A stretch of DNA of 64,000 nucleotides from Ascochyta rabiei (taxonomy: Eukaryota > Ascomycota > Dothideomycetes > Pleosporales > Didymellaceae): contig NC_082410.1 in NCBI RefSeq assembly GCF_004011695.2, forward strand, positions 744,001 through 808,000, given 5' to 3'. The translations under genes were made by a program, and so were the position numbers. Under the pieces are notes generated by a model. That model was not told the DNA's origin, did not search any database, and saw only the letters and a program-made list of their open reading frames with translations. Positions 54,933 through 64,000 of the stretch are shown here, in pieces; positions within the stretch are counted from its first letter, which is position 1, and every line of letters starts with the position of its first letter.

Positions 54933-56484
54933 TTAAACGACCAGCCTGCCGGGCTCGGCCTCCAAGACAGCCTTGACGCGCTCGAGGAAGACGCGCCCTC
55001 TCTTCTCGTCACCCTTAGGCACGCTAACGCTGAATACGTTCAGAGGCCCAACGACCCTTTCCGTTCCACCGCCTGCCTTGGCTCCGCGAGCCACTGTCTT
55101 CTTTCCTGCAAGGATCTCAAGGACATCCGGCTTCTTGAAGCTAGCAGGTCGCTTGTTTACAGTCGTGGGAGGAAGCGAAGTCACCTGAGGCACAAAGTGG
55201 CCGCGCGAGAACTCCTTTCCTGCCACCTTGTCCAAGCCAAGAACCGCGTTGAACAGCTCATCAGCAGTAGGCTTTGCAGTCTTGGACCTGGGCAAGTCCT
55301 CATTTGCGAGTTCTGTAGCGCGAGCAATGAACGTAGTCAAAGGTAGGAATACGCCGATAGAGTCTTTGACGCGCTTCTGGCACTCTGTCACAGCGGTAAG
55401 AGATACGGGAAGGGCAATCTCGACGGGAAGATCCTCGACGACCTTGGGAGCCTTGGCCGCAGCGGCGGGCTTCTTGGCGGGTGCCTCCTTCTTGGGCATG
55501 ACCTTGATGTTAGACAGGTCGAGATGGGAGAGCTTCGTGAAGCGGTCTGCCAGCTCTGAGGGGTACGATTCCTGGATCTTGCCCACGTAGGCCAGCACAT
55601 CTCCCTTCAGCAGCCTTCCTCCTGGCCCAGATGCGGGAATCTTGTCTGCGTCTGCCTTGGAGAGCCCGTTGTTCTTCAACAGATGCTCGACAGAGGGGTA
55701 AAGCGGGTATGTTTGCTTCGTCGCTTTGCTGCTGGACGATTTCTTCGCGCTATCTGATTTTGCGGGCGGTGTCACAGTTCGCTCCTCCTTGGGCACTGAC
55801 TTTGACTCTTCCTTGGGCTGCTCCTTGGGGGCCTCTGCCTTGTTCGCTGCGGCGTCCTCGGCGGGGATCTCGAGCGAGCTAAGGTCGTCGCCCGGTTCTG
55901 CGGTCACAGCGATCCTGGTGCCAACCTGGACCTGCTTGGAGTTGTCGCCCTGGATGATCTTGGCGAGAATACCGTCGTCCTGGGCTTCGACGTCCATCTG
56001 GGCCTTGTCGGTCTCGATCTCGAGGAGGACGTCGCCGGCGGAGAAGGAATCGCCTAGCTAGGTCAGCGCTGTTGCTGGGTGTAGTCCATCAGATCCCAAA
56101 AAAGCCCGTTCATGCCCTTGTTGCAGTGCGTTTGCGTGCGTGCCTCCGTCTTCTTCTTCTTATTCTTCTTCTTCTTCTTCTTCATCATCATCATCTTCTT
56201 CCTCTTCTTCTTCTTCTGTTCGATCGCGGTGGGCAGGGTCGATCGTACCTTCCTTGATCTTCCAGCTCGCAATGTTGCCCTCGGTCATGGTCGGAGAAAG
56301 AGCGGGCATGTTGAAGTTCTGGGCAGCCAGCGAGGGCTGGCCAGCGTGCAGTGCTACACCAGAGCTGTCAGCGACGCTTCCCTGTCCGAAGGGCAGAATG
56401 CTCACCTCGCCTCGCGCCGTGGTTGCGCAGCTGCTGCGATGCAGCGCGTGCCGACACCCTACATGCCGCAGCGAGAGAAGCCAT
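54933..56484 (-). CDS. PDX1: Pdx1 / E3-binding protein of the pyruvate dehydrogenase complex
   Basis: Protein X anchors dihydrolipoamide dehydrogenase (E3) to the E2 core of mitochondrial pyruvate dehydrogenase. Exons (minus strand) are 56484-56406, 56353-56249 and 56053-54933, giving 434 residues. Exon 1 encodes a presequence rich in Arg and Ala (MASLAAACRVSARAASQQLR). The lipoyl domain runs over both splices: NMPALSPTMTEGNIASWKIK, then EIETDKAQMDVEAQDDG, with K78 as the lipoylation site. The E3-binding domain lies near residues 176-218 (YPSVEHLLKNNGLSKADADK, then IPASGPGGRLLKGD). The E2 acyltransferase His motif (HxxxDG) is absent from the C-terminal part, which separates Pdx1 from E2. Intron 2 is unusually long (195 nt) and filled with a TTC/AAG microsatellite. 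The gene is head to head with the gene at 56747. Confidence 0.93.
56150..56218. repeat. Pyrimidine (TTC/ATC)n tract inside Pdx1 intron 2
   Basis: About 70 bp of nearly pure TTC triplets with a short ATC run on the plus strand, which is AAG/GAT on the transcribed sense. It accounts for much of the extra intron length. It also creates spurious poly-Ser, poly-Phe and poly-Lys frames. Confidence 0.9.
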
Positions 56485-56746
56485 GGGAGACCAATTGGCA
56501 CGGGCGAGGATTCGGCGGCGGAGGTGGGCGGGGTGTCGGAGGGGGACACTGGACAGTCGTGTTGAATGTTGGGAGGGAGCGCAAAGCTTCGGAGAACGAC
56601 CGGGTCAGTGCACGCGCCGGTGTGACATTTCTGGGACCAGACTACAGGCACGCCTCCGCCCATTGCTTGCGACGACGTTCACCCATTCATCTAAGCTGTC
56701 TTGGGCGTGCTCCTCGCCGCACGCAAAAGCTGACGGTATTTGCAGC
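56485..56746. promoter_or_regulatory. Divergent promoter between Pdx1 and a mitochondrial membrane-protein gene
   Basis: Only 262 bp separate two ATGs pointing away from each other. Both genes encode proteins with mitochondrial presequences, so co-regulation is plausible. No specific binding site was identified. Confidence 0.45.
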
Positions 56747-57672
56747 ATGGCCGCGTCTTCACGGGGTTTCGCCACCTTTAAGCAACAATCGCCTCTGCGC
56801 CTGCCCGCGTCCCTCCGCACCGCCTTGTTTGGAAGCCGAGAGCAATGGCCCCAGTCGAACGCTGTGCGCAGCTCGCGCAACTTCTCTTCCTCGATCCTTC
56901 GTAGATACCAGTACCCAAAGAGCGCCCCGAGTAGACCGTCCACATTCGTCAGCAGCGACCCCGTCCTGCGGCAAGTTGTTCAAACACGGCAACCTGTTGT
57001 TCTCTACGAGGCACCGAAGAGCAAGTGGTACTACTGGAAAGTGTACGGCCTTGCAGCGCTGTGGATTGGCACAGGAGCCTACGCGATCAAGTTCCAGGAA
57101 GACGTCAAGGACATCCCCGACTTGGCCTTCTTCGTACGGCCAACATACGTTGTAGTTGGGCTGGGTTTCGTTGCAATCGGCTGCTACATCTGCAGTGCGC
57201 CTACAAACCGTATGCGCTCGCTCGAGATTGTGCCGAGCATGATGGGCGGTCCCATGCAGTTGCGTATGACGGTCAAGCCAGCGCCCTGGGCAAAGGAGCG
57301 CATCATCTACACCAACCTTGGAAGCGCAACACTAAGCGAGAAGTGCCAGCCCATGGTAGTGGAATTGCAAGAGGCTGAACGAGCGAAGCGGCAGAGCGTG
57401 TGGCAGGACCTAGGCGAGATGAGCGTCGTCTCCAAGGTTTGGGAAGGCTCAGCGCGCTGGGTGCATCAGAAATGGACCAACTTCTTCTTGAAGTTCAAGT
57501 TTGCAGTGCTGAGATTTGGCATTGCAAAAGTAGAGGTGCAAGGAGAGAAGTGGAAAATTGACTGCTCAGGTTATTTGCTGGAGGACGGCAAAGGTACGTT
57601 ACTAGCCACTCTCTCGCGAAGAACAGAGACTAATCTCGTGCAGCTGTCGACCGTATCCTACCGGAAGAATAA
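56747..57672 (+). CDS. Mitochondrial two-TM protein (TMEM223-like layout)
   Basis: The protein begins with a mitochondrial-type presequence (MAASSRGFATFKQQSPLRLP, with Arg/Ser up to about residue 55 and RNFSSSILRRYQYP as a likely cleavage region). The segment VVLYEAPKSKWYYWKVYGLA leads to TM1 (LAALWIGTGAYAI). After a short loop comes TM2 (YVVVGLGFVAIGCYICS), then NRMRSLEIVP and a beta-rich domain (MQLRMTVKPAPWAKERIIYT). This order (LLYE/LLFE, two TM, basic residues, beta-rich tail) resembles TMEM223/TMEM186-type respiratory assembly factors, but the match is by layout only. Exons are 56747-57593 and 57644-57672 (gtacgt...cag), giving 291 residues ending DGKAVDRILPEE. Without splicing the frame would run on for about 115 mostly hydrophobic or polar residues. 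Open sequence upstream of 56747 lies opposite Pdx1 and is not used. Confidence 0.72.
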
Positions 57673-59368
57673 GACCGTACTTGTGACGAGAGACGCCCTA
57701 ATCCAGCCCCTGTTCCTTGGACTCGTCTGTACCGCAGCAGGCTGCGACGCCATATACTGTAGGAATTATATGTATAAAGCAATTGTAGAATACTTTGAGA
57801 GTCAGATACCCAGACGAACTACGATATCAGATAGCAATACTGCTGATGAACCAACTACACCATCTGCAGTTTTATATGTATTTTTATCTTTTTTATTTTT
57901 TTTTCTGGAGTTTTTTTCCTCCTTAAGATGTGCCCTACCCCACACATGATTGAACACTGGCATTTACAAGAACACGCTGGATTCTGATATCATGAAGTCT
58001 TGCCTCGAGATAGTTGGAACACCGAAACTGATGCTGATCGCGTTGAAGTTGGTGATGACTGGGCGAGCCAATTCTGTTGTGTTGCAGGAAATCCCGGGCT
58101 GAAGCATGCACCCTCCCTAAATGCCAGGAGGCAGCAATGCAGAAGTAGTATAAGCCTGCACATATCTAGAAGATTACGGGATTCCCCTGGCTATCTGGCT
58201 CTTCAAAAAACAAAATAAGAATAAAAAGAGAAATTCTCAAAAACCTACGGGCATTGTTGTTGGAGTGACAGGCAGAGGTTCAGGAGTCAGGACTCAACAC
58301 CAAAGCACCGCTTAGTCATGGTTGAAGACGTTCTTCACACCACCTACAAAATCTCCGCCCCTAAAGTGTAAGCAAACATAAGGAAAATGTCGTGCTTCTG
58401 AGCAGCCTTCGGGAAACAAAACGTCAGGTGGCCAGACACTGAACGGTGCGTCATCGAAAGGCGACGAACATGCAGCCAGAACTCGGCATCGCGGTCTCAT
58501 CAGGGAAGAATAGAAAAACAATGAATTGGAAACCGCGGACTCAGAATGCCATCGCTTCCAGACTCGACCCTTGCGAGCGCTATTCACTCTGTGTGGGCAC
58601 TCCAGGTAGCGCACGTGCCTTTTGTTCAACTTCCCCACAATCGACCATGGCATGGACTTGTCAAACACAGTTAAGCTTTTGAGCCGCATCCTGTACCTGC
58701 AGCTGATCGCCGGCAGCGATGAGAGTTACAACAAGAAGAAGAGCTCAAACAAGGGCCCGCGGAGTGTCAGGAGACTCCCGAAAACGCGCGGAAAGCGACA
58801 GGAAACCCAGCCTGCAGCTGTCTATAATTTCAAGAGATCGTTCACTCTGCAAATAGAGCGTCCTATCGAGTGTGTGGTTGTGGTTGTGCATTGAAGTTGC
58901 GATAGCTTTCGCGGGCTCAAATGTGTCAGAATGCGCATGATTCGCCGAGCTTTTGGCGGCGCTTGGACGAGATTCGCACCAACAGAACAACAACAGCGAG
59001 ACCGTCCCCTCCCTCTCTTCCAGTGTCATCTGCCTTAACTGGTTCTCTCTGTGGCTCGCTGCATCCATCAGGCGTCGGTTGCATCTCGCAGTCGCTGTTC
59101 ACTATTAGATACTCCACGTTTCGGTGTGCATCGCCCTCCCGCTGCTCGATCGCTGAGCTGCATCGACGCGACATCACGACAAGCACAGCCCAACATTGCG
59201 CGCACGTTTCTATTTGCCGTCGCGAGCGCAGGAGCAGCGTCACGCGCTTCTGATGTCAAGTGGAAGTTGAAAGCATCGTCATAGCGGTGTAAGCGCATTC
59301 ACCGTGATCGCACCGCCCGCCCGCTCTCTCATACGACTGCCTTTGAACGCCTCACCGCACTCACCCCC
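57673..59368. other. Intergenic, no supported gene
   Basis: These 1.7 kb lie between two plus-strand genes. They start with an AT-rich, T-run-containing 3' UTR-like part (57860-57930). A 125-codon minus frame at 58312-58689 has an ATG but no recognised domain. The last 400 bp are the probable Yta7 promoter and leader. Confidence 0.5.
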
Positions 59369-62300
59369 ATGTCTAACCGCACGAAGCGCAAGTTCGACAT
59401 CGACCCCACTGCTTCCGATCCGGAGGACGACGATTACGACGACGTCGAGCGCGCGCCACCGCAACGTCGCCGCGCCAATAGGACCCCGGGCACGAAGAAG
59501 AAAGGCAGCAAGCGCCAGCGTCGCCTCTACAACGGCTCCGACGTCGACGACGACGACGACGACATCATTGAGGACGACTCCTTCACCGACCGCTCCGAGT
59601 CTGAGGAGCCCGAGGTCAACCCTGCGACAGGCCGTAGCGTGCGCCGCGCGACCAAGAAGCAAGTCACGTACGAAGAGAGCGAAGAAGACGAGATAGAAGA
59701 CACGCCTTCTGAAAGCGACGACGACAGGCCGCGAGCTACAGGGCAACGACGCGCAAAGCCATCGATCGAAGAGGTCGAGAAGCCTTCGCTCATCGTCAAG
59801 CTGAAGATGCCTGAACACGCTGTTGCCCGCAGTTTGCGCACGCGCACGGGCAGCAAATCCATCGCGCCTACGCGTGGGAAGACGCCTGAAGTCGCTGGCA
59901 CGCGGCGTAGTAGCCGCCTCTCGCACGATGTAGAAGCACCGATAGTGGCCCTTTCCGACTCTGGGCGACATGTCAATGTTGTTCGGGAAGGCACTCGGAC
60001 GCCCGAGCCATCGGTTGCCCGCACTACTAGAGGTGGCAAGGGCCCCAAAGTCCAGGCGCCCAGCACCATTGAAGAAGCCTCCCAGGAAGTTTCCATGATC
60101 CGCGACGAGGGCGAAGAAGACAGTCCGGGCCCACTCGACAAGCTCCTTGCCGGAGAAATGCAGGTAGAATCCAGCGCAAGGGAGTCACCAGAACAGGAGG
60201 CCCAAGGAACCAAGGAGGAGGAAGCGGAAAACGATGAGGGCATGGAAGGCGTCATCCAAGAGTCCCAGCACAACCGTGCCGCAGAGGACTCTGATGAAGA
60301 AGAAGGACCCATCACGCGTGGCGGTCGCAATTTGCGGTCGCGAGCGACATCGCAGAAACGTAAGAGGGGCGCCGAGGAAAGCAGCGACTTCGAGCCAGTT
60401 GATGTTGACGCTGAAGGAGAGGAGGAGGAGATGTCTGATTCAGACAACGGCAAAGGCAAAGGCACAGCTTCTGAGAGCGCCTCAGGCTCCGCACGCAAAT
60501 CGAACCGCACTAGAGGCCGGACACGACAGTCTCAGCGAAGCAGGCGCAACTCATCTGAAGAAGAGTCTGCACTGGACGACGACGAACTACAAGACGAGCT
60601 GCAAGAACTCGGCTCGAACAAGCGTCGTCGGCTCAGTAGACGCGTGCCGGACAAGGATCTATCTTACGAGACAGGTCCTAGACGTCGCGAGCGCCGTACT
60701 GTCGATTATAGAGTTGTTCGCCCAGAACTCAACGCGGTCTTCGACAATGATGACGAGGACGGGGCAGCACCTGCGATCAACAAGTCACGTTCCAAGGCAG
60801 GTGGTGGAGCGTTTGGAACTCTGTTCAGCAACCAGGGTCCATTCGGCGGAGGCCAGGTTGGCTTTGGTCAGGACGGTGATGATTCCGACAGTAGTGACGA
60901 TGAGGTCCAGAAAATGCCTAGAGCTTTCGGCAGCATGGTCGGGATGACACCCACAGCAGCGACAGCACCAGGATTCGGAGCTTTCCCGCAGGCTCATAAC
61001 AACTCGGCACAACAAGACAAAGGTTCCGGTGGTGGTCCAGCGAATTTTGGCAAGATCAAAGACAAAAAGGCCCTCGCTGATGCCGATCCGTTGGGTGTCG
61101 ATCCCAACGTCAATTTTGATGGTGTTGGTGGGTTGGATGATCACATCAACAAGCTCAAGGAGATGATTATGCTTCCTTTGCTTTACCCGGAGGTTTTCCA
61201 GCGCTTCAAGATCACTCCACCTCGAGGCGTGCTGTTCCACGGACCTCCAGGTACTGGTAAAACATTGCTTGCGCGCGCTTTGGCCTCCAGTGTCAGCTCC
61301 CATGGCCAGAAGGTCACTTTCTACATGCGCAAGGGCGCCGACGCTCTCAGCAAATGGGTGGGAGAAGCTGAAAAGCAGCTCCGCACTCTCTTCGAGGAAG
61401 CTCGCAAGACGCAGCCCAGTATCATCTTCTTCGACGAAATCGATGGTCTAGCACCTGTCCGATCCAGCAAGCAGGAGCAGATACACGCCTCCATCGTTGC
61501 AACACTGCTTGCCCTCATGGACGGTATGGATGGTCGTGGGCAAGTTGTCGTCATCGGCGCAACCAATCGTCCCGACTCGGTCGACAATGCTCTGCGACGC
61601 CCTGGTCGGTTCGATCGTGAATTCTACTTTCCTTTGCCCAACGTTGTAGGACGACGTGCTATCCTCGACATCCACACCAAGAACTGGGACCCACCGCTTG
61701 ATCCTAAGATGAAAGATCAGCTTGCGGAATTGACCAAGGGCTATGGTGGTGCCGATCTTCGCGCTCTTTGTACGGAAGCAGCTCTGAATGCAGTGCAAGG
61801 CACCTACCCGCAGATTTATCAGTCCGAAAAGAAATTGCTCATTCATCCCAGTGAGATCAAGGTTCTCGCTAAGGACTTCATGGTATCAGTGAACAAAATG
61901 GTGCCTTCCTCACAACGAACAGCCATGGCGGCAGCAGCTCCGCTTCCCAAGAGCATAGAGCCGTTATTACGAAGGCCTCTTGCAGGGATCATCAAACGCA
62001 TCGACGAACTCATTCCTCGCAGGAAGCCGCTCACCGCGCTGGAAGAGGCAGAGTATGACGATCGTGAGGACGAGAAGGGATTCGAGCGCGAAACCACTAT
62101 GCGCAACTTTGAAAGCAGCAGGATCTTCAGGCCTCGTCTCCTCATCACCGGCTTGCAAGGCATGGGTCAACAATATCTGGGAGCTGCACTGCTCAGCAAG
62201 ATTGAGGGTCTCCACGTTCAGTCTTTCGATCTGCCGACCATCTTGGAAGACTCCGCACGATCTCCTGAAGCTGCCATCACGCAACTTTTCACGGAAGTTC

Positions 62301-64000
62301 GACGTCACAAGCCCAGTGTCATATACATCCCGGCCGTGGACGTATGGTATAACACGCTGCCTCCAGCCGCTATAAAGACCTTCAAACTTCTCCTGCGTAG
62401 CATCGGTGCCAACGAACCGATTATGCTGTTAGGTGTCATGGAGCTTGAGAATGTCGAGACCAAACCCGATCGACAAATGCTGGTTGATCTCTTTGGTTTC
62501 TCCCTCAGTAACCAATTCGAGCTGAACCGACCGGACCAAGAAGGACGTTCTGAATTTTTCAACTCCGTTAGCGAATACATCCGCATGTCTCCTGTCGACT
62601 TTCCAGATCTCGAGAACAGAAAGAAACGAGTGCTCCCTGTTCTGGAACCTGCGCCTATCGTTGAGCCGGTTCTGGATCCGAAGGAAATCGCTGCGCGAGA
62701 AAAGATGCAAAGGAAGCAAGACCAATTGACACTGAACAAGTTGAAGAGCACCATTCAACCAATCATGGACAACCTGAAGAAGAAACACAGAAGGTTCTTC
62801 AAGCCGGTTCTGGACCCAAGCTGGTATGCGTACCTTATCGAGGAGCAAAATCCCAACCGTGTCACCAGTGATTTGAGCCGGGAACAGCGAGAGGCAGAAG
62901 GTATGACTCGACCTTGGGAGATGTCGAAGGACAACAAGGGTGTAGGCGTGTTGCTGCACGTCGAGAGCGGCAACAAATACTACAACCTCGACCTATCACA
63001 AATTGAGCAACGGCTTTCAAACGGGTACTACAAACGCCCCAAGGATTTCTTGTTCGACATCAAAACTCTGGCTAAGGACTCGAAAACATATCAAGATGCA
63101 GAGCGAACGCTCAAAGCCAACGAGATGGTTGCGAACGTGGAAGTGGATATAGATTCTTGGTTTACCGGCAAGGATGCCCAATATTTGTGGCTAACACAGG
63201 AGTGCGATGCCCTGTATGAGCGTGAGCTGCAGCGAGCAAAGAGAGCACAGGAAAAGCGCAACCAAGCGATCGCAGAAGGCCAAGAGGTGCCTCCCGAGGT
63301 CCCCATGGTACCGCCTGAGCAGTCCCACGGGACAACAGAGACTTCAGGCCCTATCGTATTGGGTGAGCCTATACCTCGATTTCCTCCTGTCACGCCATTA
63401 CGTCCGCCTCATGACGGATCACTATCGAACGGTACAGGAGGCAGCGGTGAGCATTCACACCAAAACGGATCGACGGTGCCATCTCATGTGGCAGACGAAG
63501 ACTTGCATATGCCGGACAGCCAACAAGACATCACTGCCAGCACACAAGCCGATCTCCAGTTCCAGACACCCAGCAAGCCTAACACACAGATGACACAGAA
63601 GTCGCAAGTCTCCGCTCGAACCTTCGTCAACCCGAACATGCTGCCCCATGACTATTATAACAGTGCCAGCACCACTACATCTGGCAATCAGACCTCGAAA
63701 CGTTCCTCCGATAACAAGTTCGGTACCCAGAGCAGCAATGGTGTCAGCCATGTTGGCTTACCAGAGTTCATTGCGCCGGCCGGTGGGTCACAGCTTCCAG
63801 ACACACAAGGTACGCTAGACCTCTTTTACCGTCGTTTTGAACTCAATCCTCCTCTCTCCCGAGCACACAGCTGACTCAAGTTTCGATGCAGAACAACAAT
63901 TCATCAGCAGCCAACCATCTGGATCGCCGCCATCGCAAACTTCTCAGCCCTCGCAATCATCGCAGATGCCTGCGCCAGCTCCTCCAGCACATAAGTCGAA
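59369..64000 (+). CDS. YTA7: Yta7/Abo1 (ATAD2-like) AAA+ ATPase with bromodomain, 3' end cut
   Basis: A chromatin-bound AAA+ ATPase that handles histone H3-H4 and affects transcription and nucleosome density. The start is MSNRTKRKFD at 59369. Residues 1-560 are acidic and basic low-complexity sequence with nuclear-type clusters. AAA1 starts near residue 586 (GVGGLDDHINKLKEMI), with Walker A GPPGTGKT (625-632), Walker B IIFFDEIDG (D689, E690) and the Arg-rich ALRRPGRFDR. AAA2, near residue 920, is degenerate: LITGLQGMGQQYLG lacks the Walker A Lys, and its Walker B site is SVIYIPAVDVW. A divergent bromodomain lies at about 1190-1290 (GVLLHVESGNKYYNLDLSQI). Exon 1 ends at 63809. Exon 2 most likely starts at 63871 (63892 is also in frame) and runs out of the window. 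The C terminus is Gln/Ser/Pro-rich as far as seen. Confidence 0.95.

Noticed and set aside
56112..56746. Open plus-strand sequence continuing upstream of the mitochondrial two-TM protein
   Set aside because: It runs antisense over Pdx1 exons and its TTC-rich intron. The sensible presequence begins at the ATG at 56747.
58312..58689. 125-codon minus frame with ATG
   Set aside because: No recognised motif or splice continuation; it probably arose by chance in the Yta7 upstream region.

Overview
The window is nuclear DNA from a filamentous ascomycete (Pezizomycotina). The evidence is short spliceosomal introns (about 43-60 bp, GT...AG, often with a CTAAC/CTGAC branch site), one gene per transcript, mixed strands, moderate to high GC, and a fungal gene set: SUR7-family protein, EF-hand aspartate/glutamate carrier, Pdx1, GH16 glucanase and an RAD2 gene without introns. 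A Dothideomycete is my best guess, but no marker here proves it. I resolved about twenty protein genes, most to exon level. I found no rRNA, tRNA, CRISPR array or intact transposon.

Layout. 1-1654 (+) is the 3' part of a type IIC P-type cation ATPase. 3110-4352 (+) is a secreted GH16 glucanase. 4429-5763/5907 (-) is an AlaX-type alanyl-tRNA editing protein, divergent from a NIF3-family gene at 6268-7188 (+). 7727-8801 (-) is a single-pass membrane protein with two Cys-rich repeats. 10300-11514 (+) is a stand-alone LigD-type 3'-phosphoesterase, convergent with a disordered nuclear-type protein at 11703-13556 (-). 14641-16747 (+) is a Fat1-type acyl-CoA synthetase, convergent with RAD2/XPG at 17070-21059 (-). 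23147-24905 (-) is an MFS transporter, 25575-26096 (-) a small membrane protein, and 26967-28234 (-) a G1-type cyclin.

28235-34083 is a 5.8-kb stretch with no gene I can support; it contains two 24-bp tandem repeats. Then come UTP4 (34084-36895, +), PNG1 (38984-40374, +) and a SUR7-family protein (42692-43770, +). A 4.4-kb gene-poor stretch with homopolymers and microsatellites follows, then a C2H2 zinc-finger protein (48143-49843, -).

51687-57672 holds three adjacent genes for mitochondrial proteins: an aspartate/glutamate carrier (-), Pdx1/E3BP (-) and a two-TM protein with a TMEM223-like layout (+). The last two are head to head across 262 bp. 59369 to the window end (+) is the Yta7/Abo1-type AAA+ bromodomain chromatin factor, open at the 3' edge.

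Most genes are independent housekeeping or accessory genes, not a pathway cluster. DNA and chromatin functions recur (LigD-type phosphoesterase, RAD2, Yta7). I see no clearly new multi-gene system. The points most worth a second look are the stand-alone LigD phosphoesterase, the repeated F-E-D-V-P motifs in RAD2, the possible dual-targeting start of the AlaX protein, the very small exons, and the 24-bp repeats at 29.4-29.6 kb.
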